Assembly (NCBI RefSeq): GCF_024139115.2
Contig: NC_085141.1
Coordinates: forward strand, 170,760,994-170,824,993
Origin: Armigeres subalbatus
Lineage: Eukaryota > Arthropoda > Insecta > Diptera > Culicidae
Length of the DNA: 64,000 nt
Reading direction: 5' to 3'
In this document: positions 53,705 to 64,000 of the stretch, one piece after another
Layout of the letters: every line of letters begins with the position of its first letter
How positions within the stretch are numbered: position 1 is the first letter of the stretch
Position numbers and translations under genes: made by a program
Notes under the pieces: model-generated
Database searches by the model: none
Seen by the model: the letters and a program-made list of their open reading frames with translations, nothing else
Told to the model about the DNA's origin: nothing

Positions 53705-54022
53705 TGAGCTGTGGCAGATAATGTCCGAACATGGTTTTCCGGCGAAACTGATTAGACTGATACGTGCAACGCTGGATGGCTCGAAATCTCGGATTGCAGA
53801 CGAAGTGTCAACCTCGTTTGTGACCTTAGACGGATTGAAGCAGGGCAAACCACTTTCGAATTTATTTTTCAACATTGCACTCGAGGGCGCTATTAGGAGA
53901 TCTGGCGTGCAGAGGAACGGCACTATCATCATACGGTCGCATATGCTCCTGGGATTTGCGGACAATATCGACCTCATTGGAATCGATCGCAGAGCAGTAG
54001 TGGAGGCTTTAGTCCCACTGAA

Positions 54023-54437
54023 GAGGGAAACGGCGAGGATAGGCTTAGCATAGCATAGCATAATTAGGGTGTACATTGTAGATTGGTCAGTAATGATACT
54101 CATGTTTTTCTTTTGAAATCCTTATTCAGATTGCTATCAGAAATCAAGGTGGGTGAGGTCCTTGATTTCAATCTAGGATAAAAATCACAAAAGCCATGCC
54201 CATCTTCACCGTAACTTGGGAAGGGAAGGAAACGTTGGTGTAGTACTTACTTAACGAGAGGCCCCGACTCAGTGACATCCTCATAAGTACCACGGAGTTG
54301 GATATTGGGGAAGGTATTCGTTGGGTCAGGATTTGCCTGTAGCTGACAATGTGACCGTGGTAGATCTTACACCGTAGCACACCACGTAAAGGTGTCTACC
54401 CAGCGTTACGGGGAGGGAAACGGCGAGGATAGGCTTA
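54023..54437 (-). mobile_element. Second SINE family, copy with 25-bp TSD
   Basis: The element 54048-54412 is flanked by perfect 25-bp repeats at 54023-54047 and 54413-54437, both starting GAGGGAAACGGCGAGGATAG. It is the reverse-oriented relative of 16841-17242, with the same CCCCGTAACGCTG start and a TATGC-type tail (CATAGCATAGCATAATTAGG on the plus strand). It lacks about 20 bp that copy 1 has near 17070. Confidence 0.9.
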
Positions 54438-54913
54438 ACCATAAACTCCGCCAAGACAAAGTACATGGTGGCAGGTAGAGATAGGGGAAGACTTAGTGGT
54501 GTTGGTGCTGAGGTAGTGCTTGATGGGAATGTGTATGAAGTTGTTGAAGAATTTGACAATGACCTTTCCCGTGAAGTAAAAAAACGTATTGCTGCTACGC
54601 ATAGGGCCTTTTATGGATTACGTAACCAGCTTAGGTCCCGCAGAATGCAGACGGAAATTTGCTCTATACAAAATTCTCATTCTACCAGTGGCCCTTTATG
54701 GACATGAAGCATGGACGTTAAAAGAGGCCGACCGGAGAGCTTTCGGGGTTTTCGAGCAAAAAGTGCTGCGTACAATACTCGGAGGGAAACTAGAAAATGG
54801 TGTGTGGCGCAGACGCATGAATCATGAGCTGTATCAAGTATATAAAGAAGAAAATATTGTGAATCGTATAAAATACGGCAGACTTCAGTGGGCTGGTCAC
54901 TTAGTGCGAATGT

Positions 54914-57900
54914 CGGAAGAAAGAATACTTATGGATCCTGTACACCTCCGGTGGTGCAAAGGGCCGACTTGAAAGATCTCCATCCTGAGCGATGCCCGGC
55001 TATCGCTTTAACCTGTTGCCAGGTTAGATTTCGGTCGACTTCTTTTATTTCTTTATTGAGGCTTCTCCGCCATGAGCCTCTGGGTCTGCCTCTGCTGCGA
55101 TGTCCCGCTGGGTTCCAGTCTAATGCTTGCTTACAGATTTCGTTTCCGCCCCTACGTAGAGTGTGGCTGACCCAGCCCCACTTCCGATCCCGAATTTCTG
55201 TTGTTATCGGCCTCTGGTGACAACGACGATGGAGCTCGTTGTTTGAGATCCAGTTGTGAGGCCACCAGGCCCGAATTATATACCGCAGGCATCTGTTAAT
55301 GAACACCTGCAGCCGTTGAGTGTTCTCCACTGATACACACCATGTTTCGCTAGCGTATAACAGCACAGATTTCACGTTAGAGTTGAAAATTCGTATTTTG
55401 GTGCGTTCACTTATCTGCCTGTTTTTCCAGATATTTCTTAAACTCGCAAAGGCAGCCATTGCTTTCTTGATCCGTGCGCCTATGTCGATCTTGGTACCGC
55501 CGTCCGACGCCATTTGGCTACCAAGATATTGGAAGCTTTCAACATTCTCCACTGGTTGCCCGGCTACTGTGAAACTGGAAGGAGTCACCGTGTTTACATC
55601 CAACGATTTGGTTTTGTTGACGTTGATGACTAAACCTGCCGAGGAGGAGCGATCGGCAATGTCGTTGAGCTTACTCTGCATATCAGAGCGCCGTTGCGCG
55701 AGTAGTGCAACGTCATCCGCCAATTCGAAGTCGTTTAGGTGCTCCATGGTTATAGGCTGCCATAACAGCCCGCGGTTTGGTTCACGGTCAATCGCATCTA
55801 CCAGAATCTCATCGATTACGATGAGGAACAGTAACGGTGATAGAATACATCCTTGCCTCACACCAGCTACGACCCGGATAGGGTCGGACAGGACCCCATT
55901 GTGCAGCACTCTACGCGAAAAGGCCTCGTACTGTGTTTCGATGAGGCCGATAATTTTCTCTGGAACCCCTTGCGCTTCAGGGCGCCCTACATTTTCTCGT
56001 GATTTAGACGGTCGAAAGGTTTTTCGTAGTCAATGAATACCAAGTAAAGGGACTCTTGGAATTCGTTGACCTGCTCCAAAATGATGCGGAGCGTGACAAT
56101 ATGGTCCACACAGGATCTTCCGGCACGGAATCCGGCTTGCTGCCGCCGGAGAGTCGCATCGATCTTCTCCTGAATCCGGGCTAGGATAATTTTGCACAGA
56201 ACTTTGAGAACGGTACACAGCAACATAATGCCTCGCCAGTTATCGCATACAGTCAGGTCACCCTTTTTGGGCACCTTCACTAAGATACCTTGCATCCAGT
56301 CGACCGGGAAAGTTGCGGTGTCCCAGATATTACGCAATAAACGATGCAGTAGTTGAGCGGATGTCATGGGGTCAGCTTTGAGCATCTCGGCTGATATGCG
56401 ATCGACCCATGGGGCTTTATTCGATTTCATGCTTTGGATGGCTGTTTGAATCTCTAGCAGTGATGGAGCTTCGGTATTGACACGTGTTATACGTCGGATC
56501 CTAGGCAGATCATGCCGAGGTGGTGATGGCCTGGTTGGCACTTGAAAAAGTTGTTCGAAGTGCTCGAACCAGCGTTTCAGCTGGTCAGTTGGGTCGGTCA
56601 ATAACTGATCATTCGCGTCTTTCACAGGCATCGTTGCATTCATCTTCGCCCCGCTTAAGCGTCGTGAGATATCGTAGAGGAGGCGAATGTCCCCGGTTGC
56701 GGCGGCTCTCTCTCCTTCGTCGGCCAGAGAGTCTGCCCACGCTCGCTTGTCCCGTCGACATGAGCGTTTTACTTCCTTCTCAAGAGCCGTGTATCGTTGA
56801 CGGGCTAAGACTTTGGCTCCTCTGGTTTTCGATCGCTCTATCGCGGCTTGGCTTCTCTTCGCTCCTCTATCTTCCTCCAGGTCTCATCGGTGATCCATTG
56901 TTTTCTCTGGGTGCATAGTTCGCCCAGATTGTTCTCGCTGGTGGCGATGAAGGCATTCTTGATGGCGGTCCATTGGTCTTCCACGCTGCCACCTTCCGGA
57001 ATATCTGCAGCACGCGTCTCCAGTTCTTCAACGAAGGACCGTTTCACCGTGGCATCTTCCAGTCGGCGTGTGTTGAATCGTCGTCCAACTCTTTCCTCCT
57101 GCCGACGAATCCGCGCAATGCGCAGGCGTATTTCGCCGATGAGGAGATGATGATCAGACGCGATATCGGCACTACGTTTATTCCGTACATCAAGAAGGCT
57201 CCGTTTCCATTTTCGGCTGATGCAGATGTGGTCGATTTGATTTTCTGTAAAGCCGTCACGGGAGACCCACGTGACCTTGTGAGTCGGTCGATGAGGGAAG
57301 AGCGATCTCCGATCACCATGTCGTTATTACCACAAAATTCTGCGAACAGCTCTCCGTTTTCGCTCATTTCTCCGAGACCATGGCGTCCCATAATGCGCTC
57401 ATGGTTCGAGTTGTCGGATCCGATCTTCGCATTGAAGTCGCCCAAACAGATCTTGATATCACCCTTCGGAATTCTATCTACGACGGCATTGAGTTGACTG
57501 TAGAAGTTCTCTTTGTCTTGCAGATCGGCAGCATCGGTTGGCGCATAACATTGGATTATAGTAAGGTTTCGGACCCGTGTTCTAAATCTGGCAACGATTA
57601 TCCTTTCACTTATAGGTTCCCACTTCATAAGCGCAGAGTGTGAATGAGCGCTTAGTAGGAAGCCAACTCCGCGATGCCGGGGAGCGTGTTCACCTCGTAA
57701 ACCAGAGTATAGCAGAACTTGTCCCGACGGCGTTCTGTGTTCTCCAAAGTTTGGCCAACGGACTTCACTCAGTCCCAGGATCTCAAGCTTCATGCGGCGT
57801 GCCTCATTGGCAAGTTGTGCCAATTTACCCTGCTGGGCTAGGGTTAAAACGTTCCATGTTCCTATTCGTGTCCGTTGTTTCGCGCTAAGAGTCGTCGCCG

Positions 57901-58484
57901 TAAAATCAGTCCGTATTCTTTCATTATCGGATTCTCGAACAAATTGATGTTTCGGGAACAGTAGGTTGTTGGCCCAAGGTTCCCTATCCACCGGGATGGG
58001 GCTGCCATCTTAGGTATAGCTTCCGGGAATAGCATTTCATACTCAGCCGCTGGATGCCAGAACAGACGCTGTTGGAGCCGCACCTCCTTGGTGGACAGAC
58101 GCTCGATCAGTCGGGTCAAATTTGTTTAAAGTCCAACCCAACACCAGGACTAGGCTAGTGCGCTTTGAGCGGCACACGGTCGCTTTGATAGGGCCTGCTT
58201 GGGGACACATGCAGCTTTTTATAGAAGTTCAACAGAGCCCACTGTCGAACCCCACCACATCCTAGGCAGACCCCACAGTACGCACCCTCTCACTCTAGCT
58301 GATGTCAGAAGGACAACAGTGCCCAGGCTGCACTACCAGCTAAGTACGCAACCCTTAGCTGGCGGTCAATTGTCATCGGAAGACCCGTGGAAGCGTGAGT
58401 ATTGGAACTTGTGAGGACCAGAGCTATGTTAGGCGCCCCTTCCCGGATGTCAACTCACCATTTCGCAGCCCGGAAGAAAGAATA
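54914..58484 (-). mobile_element. Near full-length RTE-like LINE, copy 2
   Basis: The element 54928-58470 is flanked by CGGAAGAAAGAATA at 54914-54927 and 58471-58484. It inserted into the shell RT within the codons for SEERI. It carries the endonuclease segment missing from copy 1 (57437-57550). The 3' tail is only a short TAAG-like stub, compared with the longer GTAA run in copy 1. Confidence 0.9.
54929..57991 (-). pseudogene. RTE-like endonuclease-RT ORF, frameshifted
   Basis: The endonuclease frame 57991-57044 shows GTWNVLTLAQQGKLAQLANE, LEILGLSEVRWPNF, CYAPTDAADLQDKENFYSQL and LGDFNAKIGSDNSNHERIMG, the successive APE-type motifs. A single-base loss near 57307 shifts the frame before the HKVTWV block seen in copy 1. 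The RT is split into 56643-55987 and 55909-54929 by further small indels near 56848 and 55970. The catalytic motif is intact here (FELADDVALLAQ). The protein would nick target DNA and reverse transcribe its own RNA; the frameshifts make this copy inactive. Confidence 0.85.
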
Positions 58485-58699
58485 GCGAAAACAAAACTCA
58501 ACAGAGAACCAGATAGGGGCCGGTGACTTCGTGGAAGGCCACGAACACGCTGGCTGCACGCGGGAGAATCGGACCTGTGGACCCTGGACGTTCGGGGAAA
58601 CTGGAAGAACATCGCCCAAGGTCGACGATTATGGAGCTCTACAATACGCCAGGCATAGGTGTAACGACGCTGTAGCCAACCAGGTATCCAGGTAGGTAA

Positions 58700-60654
58700 T
58701 ATTTCAGTTGAGTCATTGATGCCTGCTTCGCTCATTATGTTTCAAAGAGTTTCAAATATTGTTTGAGAATTTCTTTTTGTATTATTTTATTATTTTATTT
58801 TTGGAACCTCACAAATGTTTCAATTAAATTCGTGAGCTTTGCGCATATGCTCTCTTTCAATTCAACCCTGTATCAGCGCATAAATGAGAAAATCTGGAAT
58901 AGATATTATCACGCTGCAGGTGTAATAATTTTAAACCAACTCACTTTACGAAGTCATAAATAACTGAATAGGCTATAAAGGAAATCTAGAATACATATTG
59001 AATAATTGAAAATCAAAATTAGATTCCGTTTGTTTTACCCCATACCGTTATTCGGAATAAGAGTATTAATTCTATGAGGATTTATGATTATTAGCATTGA
59101 TTATGGCTTAAATATTTCATCCTCAATCCATACGAATCTCATTATTCAAGCTTGCTCATCATCAACGCCAAACTCGACTCATGATCATTAGTCACCTGGT
59201 GGTGTCCATAGAAAGCAGCATAACCTTAAAAAATAGTGAAGTTCATTCAATCCGTGTGGTAGCATATTATATCCAATAGGTTCCGCATCTCCATTGATGC
59301 CGCTGCTTGGTGGTGGCATTTGAATTAAACTGTAGAAAATTTTAGTTGAAAATTATTGACTCCCTGCCGGGCGAGCAGAGTACGTTTGTCACTCATTCAT
59401 CTTTTTCACCTCTTTCTTCCGTTCTCCTGCTTCGGCTGTCGGCTGATACCGGATGGAACCGTCTCTAACTGACTCAATTCCATATAAAAGGTAGGGGAGA
59501 GCAGTGCACAACAAACCTGCAAAATAGATTACTCCATATTAAAGCTAATATACATTTTTTAACTACTAGCATTAAGGTTATATAGTAAGCCTTTGTTCAT
59601 AAACGGACCGTGAACAAAAAATTGTTTGCTATTCTAAAAACATGAATTTTGATTTGATTTATAACTTTTACACACCATATAATAACTTTTTTCAATTTTT
59701 GACAGAATTACAATTTGATGGCAGAAAAGAAAACTTGTTTAGGTAGTAAACTATCAATGAGATGCTAATTTCGACCGATTTCGAATTGGTTTAAACCATG
59801 ATACGCCTTTGCACTAGTTCAAACCATGATTAAATACCCTATTTGCGCATCCTGTAGCAGTTTCCCCCAATAGATATCTGCTTAGGTCGACTTTGGCTGT
59901 GTATAGAAAGTTTCCACGGCTTGGAAGCTGTTTGTTGAGCACGAACGAACGTAGGGTATAGAGTGTGTTCTGGGAGACTATACATTATAATGAAAAAGCT
60001 GACACAAATAGCAAAAGGTGTTTCGGATATTGGCGTTGGAATCCTTCATTGTTCATTGAAACTCATCCGACTCACGTCGTTACGGCAATGTTTGACTTCT
60101 GAATACATAGGTGGAATTATAGTGATTTTGGTGTAGCCTGGTGGATAGAATTTCGGAATTCAATTGAGCTTGGCGATCCAATAAGTGACATCGATCAAAA
60201 TTATAGATCCCGATATACGGCAACAAATATTGGTATCATGTTTTATAGTGCTATAAAATAGGTGGAATAATATATTCAACTAACAAAAAATTTGATCAAC
60301 GGCTGCTTTAACTATTTGCCGTAAAAGGTTACATTTCAATTTAAAACGTTCTGTTTAATAAGCGCCAGACTATGGTAGAGTAACTATAAGCGGAATATAT
60401 GATTGGTTTTGACGAGAAAAAACTAGGGATACCAAGGTAGAAAGACTTTTTGGTAGCATTGAATTTTACTTGCATCAAGTTGTATGTAAGAACAAGACGT
60501 TAATGGCTTGAGCATTTAATACAGATCCCATTCTATGTTGGCAACACGTTCAAAATTCTTATGATGCCAAAATCAAATGTTTTTTTTTTTCCTTACATTT
60601 TTTTATTTACTAATTTTTATTTAATTTGTACAACATCATTAACTACGCGCACTT
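58700..60654. other. No recognisable gene
   Basis: AT-rich, with no domain-bearing frame. TAGGGGAGAGCAGTGCAC at about 59492 resembles the TAGGGGA start of the local MITEs, but I found no matching inverted end. Confidence 0.4.
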
Positions 60655-61025
60655 TTCGAGAGGTAAGTGCTGCGTACCATCCATGGTGGGAGTGCAGATG
60701 GCAGACGGTACGTTGAGGAGGCAAATGACTCACGAGTTGCACATGCTGTTGGGAGAACCATCCTTCGTTCACACTGCGAAATCGGAAGACGGCGGTAGGC
60801 TGGGCACGTTGCCAGAACGTTGGACAATAATCCGGTGAAAATGGTTCTCGACAACGTTGCGAGCTGCACTGCGAGCATGGTGGATCGATCAAGTGGAGGA
60901 CGATTTGCGGATCCTCCGCAGACTGCGTGGCGTGGCTGGCGACGTGCAGCCATGGACCGAGCTGAATGGAGAAGACTTTTATGCACTGCACAGGCCACTC
61001 CGGTCTTAGTCTAAAATAAATAAAT
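60655..61025 (+). pseudogene. RTE-like RT C-terminal fragment
   Basis: In two frames it reads MADGTLRRQMTHELHMLLGE, then AGHVART-like sequence after a shift, then a C-terminal block ending before a CTAAAATAAATAAAT tail. It matches the WRRRMNHELAQLYGEPS region of the element at 28767. The core RT is missing through 5' truncation, and at least one frameshift lies near 60800. Confidence 0.75.
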
Positions 61026-63394
61026 ACTATTACAATGCTGAATAAAAAAAAGTACCAGTGTTTGAAAAAATATTTTTTTGTTTTGCCAAGGTTGAATGTT
61101 ACCGAAAATGCGCTTGAATTAATATTGAAAAAAATGAACAGCTGTATTTAAATTTTACTCGAATGTTTTAACGCTAAGTGGATCAATATGAGTTTTTATT
61201 GCAGAATTGGGTTTTAGATCTGTTAACTGTCTCTGTTAACTGTGTTTAAAAGTTTATCTTCAATTCAAAATTAAACTGAATTACATGTGTATTGATAGTA
61301 TCTGATGCTCAAAAAAACATTTGGTTGAAATGTAGCCGACTAATTAGCGTTTGCCCTTCCTCCCTATTTTTTGTTGTTGTTAGAATAACAAACATTTGTT
61401 AATATTTACTCTAATATTTTTTCAGCATGGTGAGCAATTTTTTTTCACTATGATATAGAACCTTTCTTAGCTTAGCAGTAAGATGCTCGACTACAAAGCA
61501 AAACCATGCTGAAGATGTGCGGATCCGGTTCAGGAAATCAAAAACAGGTATTTTAAAAATAGAAATTGTTGATTTTTTTTATTATTTCAAGTTTTGTCAA
61601 GAAAACTAACGAAACCGATAAAGAAGTTAAATGTTGGCACTCCAAAGCTTTCCCTTTTTAGGCACATCGTATCGTGCCTAATCTCTTCATTCATTCGTGT
61701 GAAGCTGATGGGTTTCCTTCGTTATTGCATCTTTTTTGTCCATATTCAGAAATTTATGCTTTGTTTGGCCTTTCCCAACACCTTCTCTTGTAAACCAGAA
61801 CAATCATTAACCATTACGGTACACACCATTACAAACCTTGCCATGATCATTTAGCGTCAGCAGCGGCAATGTGAAACTAAACCGGATGTCCTTTCGGGAG
61901 AAATTGTTAGATGGGGGAAAATTAATAAATGTGATGAAATGTCACTGAAATAAGTATTGGTCGCTGGAGAAGAAAAGTCAGTACATTCTTTCGAAATTCA
62001 TCCAAATTTTTGGTTTCTCAACTGCTGTCTGGACCCCCGCTACGTATTGCACAGATACATCCTCTATGGAAATCTCTCACAAGGTAAATTCAGCATATCG
62101 TCACTGTCGGCAGTGCTCACAGCCTCAATATCCATTTCTATTGAAAAAGGAGCGGAAAAAGGGTCTCCCGTTATTTATCATTATTTAATTGTGACAAATA
62201 ATGGCACAATTGAGATTGAACGATTGAGCTAAGCTATGAAAACGGTTGCATTATCTACACCATATTTATAATGACCCGACTCTCCCCTTCGTTCCAATTT
62301 ATCTCGTTGGTTTAGAAGTAGGGTCTACCTGGACCTACGGATAGCATAGGAGCAGCATGTTTATGTTTATTTCTTAGCAAATTGCATAGGCGGATTGCGG
62401 CAGCTGAACGGATGAGAACATTTCGATGGCTTGGAAAAACATGACAATGCGTTGCATGGCAGCTTCAAATTTACATGTTCATCTGCAGATATTCACCAAT
62501 AATCAATAATTTGTAATTATGTATTACTTTATATTTATAGTTTTTAATCATGTTTTGCATGGTTGTAATCTGACATACTTGAAACACGCCTTGGTCATTG
62601 CATTTTTTTAGATGGTAGCAAAATCTGATAAAGAGTTCATTAACTTATGGATGATTCACAGAAAAAAAACAGATACCACATATGAAGCATTGATTGCCTT
62701 TGTATGTAAATGTATAGTGACAAGAACACTAGCGACATCTACTGTTTTCTCCGACTATGAACAAGATGATCCGTCAAATTCGAACGGCATTGATTCAAAC
62801 ATCACATATGGCGGTTTGGTCAACTGAAGATAATTTGAATGTACCAGACCAGTAAATCAGTATACAATGAAATAAACTCGAGTGTTATGTCTGTAAATAA
62901 TTGTTCGGTTCAAAATAGAGTTTTCTTTCAAATCAATATTAGTAATTCATTATTGAGCTACATCGAAAAATGTGAGTAAAATATCTTTTATTTCCGCAGA
63001 ATGATTGGGAATTTCAGAAGAAATTTGAAAAAGATGACCATTTTCGAAAAAAAACCCTTTCTGTCAATCTCTGAACCAAATTGTCCAACCTGCGTACAAG
63101 TCAAAAGATGATGGAGATGATGATGGAGAAATGATGGAGCTCATAGCGATCCTGTTGTATCTACATTATCTTATATCAGAGATCCAAGATCCGACGGGTT
63201 ATGCTCTGAATATTCCAGGTGAAGGGAAAAATATAAAAAGTTTAGAAGATGATGATGATAATTTCAAAGTTCCAACCTCAAGACTATGCATTATGAATAA
63301 CTTATTGCGTATAATTTTTAAAGACATAAAAAAAGGTTGATTTTTGAACAACCTAAGCTTAAAGTGGAAGGGAACATTTTTATCAAAACTATTT
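61026..63394. other. Mostly unrecognised; one tRNA-like scrap
   Basis: At 61472-61535, TTAGCTTAGCAGTAAGATGC followed by CTACAAAGCAAAACCATGCT resembles the A-box half of a Feilai-type head and ends in a degenerate B box (GGATCCGGTTCAGG). The ORF at 61957-62232 (91 codons) has no domain that I recognise. The rest holds no repeat that I can define apart from the exon-like frame at 62612. Confidence 0.45.
62612..62827 (+). CDS. Possible terminal exon, 71 codons (uncertain)
   Basis: A polypyrimidine run and TTTTTTTAG end at 62611, an acceptor-like site directly before the frame. The frame ends TGA at 62827, and an AATAAA-type signal (GAAATAAACTC) follows about 45 bp downstream. The peptide (SDKEFINLWMIHRKKTDTTY early, ending SNITYGGLVN) has no domain that I know, and no upstream exon could be linked. 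This is exon-like context only. Confidence 0.2.
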   Translation: MVAKSDKEFINLWMIHRKKTDTTYEALIAFVCKCIVTRTLATSTVFSDYEQDDPSNSNGIDSNITYGGLVN

Positions 63395-64000
63395 AGGTAG
63401 GGTAACCGCGCCCTTAGTGGAGGTAGCACCAATAGTGGAGGTAGTGGGTTTTTTTATGGGATCTTTCATAATTTTGCACTTTATGATGGTTTCAGCTGAT
63501 GCATCGTGCTTTGAATATCATATGCGTGGGGGTGTTGGGGTTTGCTCCTCTCCGGAGGTGCAAATCTTACTGAGCGTCTGTTCTCCATGTCAGAATCGAC
63601 TCACAATAGCGTCTGTTCTCCATGTTAGGGGCGGCTGATCATCGTCCGAGTGTCAACGAGGCACTCTATACTAAACTGTGCACACCATATTGCATTGTGT
63701 CAGCATCGAGAAGGCAGTCCCTTTAACGCGATGTAGGTAGCGCAACTCTGGTAAGGAAGCCTATTGAAGATTTTACAGTTACCAAGAAAGGCAAAAGTAG
63801 AGCTATCGGATTGATTCAACGGCAACATACCCGGCAACGAATAAAGGACAACGATTGGAAAATCGGATCTTGGAACGTGAGAACTTTGAACGAACCCGCA
63901 CGTGTTGGGCTCCTGGCTCGTGAGCTGCAGCAGGTCGGCGTGAGTATGACAGCAATCTAGGAAATATGGTGGCCCAGAACTGGAGAACGTGAATTCTGGG
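63395..64000 (+). mobile_element. 5' end of RTE-like LINE, runs off window
   Basis: The leader contains direct repeats (GCGTCTGTTCTCCATGT at about 63574 and 63611). From about 63855 the frame reads DWKIGSWNVRTLNEPARVGL, the first motif of an APE-type endonuclease, then a TAG codon (about 63958) in place of the Gln expected in an AIQEIWWP-like motif. The element continues beyond 64000. The boundary at 63395 is approximate; GGTAGGGTAACCGCGCCCTT there may belong to a separate MITE. Confidence 0.65.

Larger units (their letters stand above)
53091..58660 (+). pseudogene. Fragmented RT of the shell element
   Basis: Pieces in order are LLNSAYKILSRILFNRLRPL (53091-53183), FIDFKAAYDS (about 53585-53613), and ELWQIMSEHGFPAKLIRLIR up to SNLFFNIALEGAIRRSG (53704-53920). 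Next comes GFADNIDLIGI (about 53950), where the catalytic FADD reads FADN, then INSAKTKYMVAG (from about 54438). The block ALYGHEAWTLKEADRRAFGV, WRRRMNHELYQVYKEE and LQWAGHLVRMSEER runs to 54913. After the large insert, RGRPRTRWLHAGESDLWTLD resumes at about 58530. Several frameshifts add to the insertions. It is inactive. Confidence 0.8.
53091..58699 (+). mobile_element. RTE-like LINE shell with nested insertions
   Basis: A 5'-truncated RT element on the plus strand starts near GGGATCACCC (53091) and ends near a GTAGGTAA tail (58699). It is interrupted in order by a Feilai SINE (53184-53473), a 91-bp rearranged duplicate (53614-53704), a second SINE (54048-54412) and a 3.5-kb RTE-like element on the minus strand (54928-58470). 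With the inserts removed, its protein pieces follow each other in the right order and resemble the element at 28767-30042. Confidence 0.85.

Noticed and set aside
59492..59870. Further TAGGGGA MITE
   Set aside because: Only one end-like word was found; no inverted partner or second TA-flanked terminus could be located.
1..64000. CRISPR array, operon, phage or bacterial features
   Set aside because: The repeats are not regularly spaced with unique spacers. The elements are all of eukaryotic type, and no prokaryotic gene organisation is present.
1..64000. Endogenous viral elements
   Set aside because: Aedes genomes carry many, but I saw no stretch whose translation resembles a viral protein. 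The RT sequences here are all of non-LTR retrotransposon type.

Overview
This window reads as intergenic or intronic DNA from a culicine mosquito, most likely Aedes. It is AT-rich (by impression, not counted) and has no operon structure. It carries copies of a SINE that I recognise as Feilai, described from Aedes aegypti: a tRNA-like head, a B box, a conserved body and a GAA/TTC triplet tail. Several non-LTR retrotransposon families are mixed with many small inverted-repeat elements. I found no intact host protein-coding gene that I can name. Most open frames are short, lack recognisable domains, or belong to transposons.

Layout. 1-5.7 kb: a 12-bp repeat, a TA-flanked MITE, short satellite-like repeats, and a composite SINE of about 1.04 kb (4059-5100) with a perfect 23-bp target-site duplication (TSD). 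5.7-15 kb: mostly unrecognised DNA with scattered MITEs, a 204-bp tandem duplication and a CR1/L2-like reverse transcriptase (RT) tail. 15-20 kb: a 132-bp tandem repeat interrupted by a tRNA-like insert, a second SINE family with a 28-bp TSD, and an 886-bp tandem duplication with one candidate secreted ORF. 21-25.5 kb: a hAT-like non-autonomous element with a SINE-like element nested in it. 26.7-30 kb: an ORF1-only LINE derivative interrupted by an AT-rich hAT-like insert, then a 5'-truncated RTE-like RT. 31-38.5 kb: a decayed RT and two satellites split by TA-flanked MITEs. 40-44.7 kb: the second ORF1-only LINE derivative, a long inverted-repeat element and an internally deleted R1-like element. 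47-58.7 kb: two near-identical 3.5-kb RTE-like elements, the second buried in another RT element that also carries a Feilai copy, a second SINE and a 90-bp rearrangement. 58.7-64 kb: mostly unrecognised, with one RT fragment and the start of another RTE-like element running off the edge.

How the pieces relate. The window works as a layered record of insertions. TSDs and uninterrupted sister copies allow the order of events to be read. The most distinctive signals are: an ORF1-only LINE derivative in two copies with the same junction; SINEs with unusually long TSDs (23, 25 and 28 bp); several MITE families sharing TA-flanked GGGGA-like ends; and an 836-codon retrotransposon frame whose RT catalytic motif is damaged. 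Family names rest on recognition by eye; no database search was possible.
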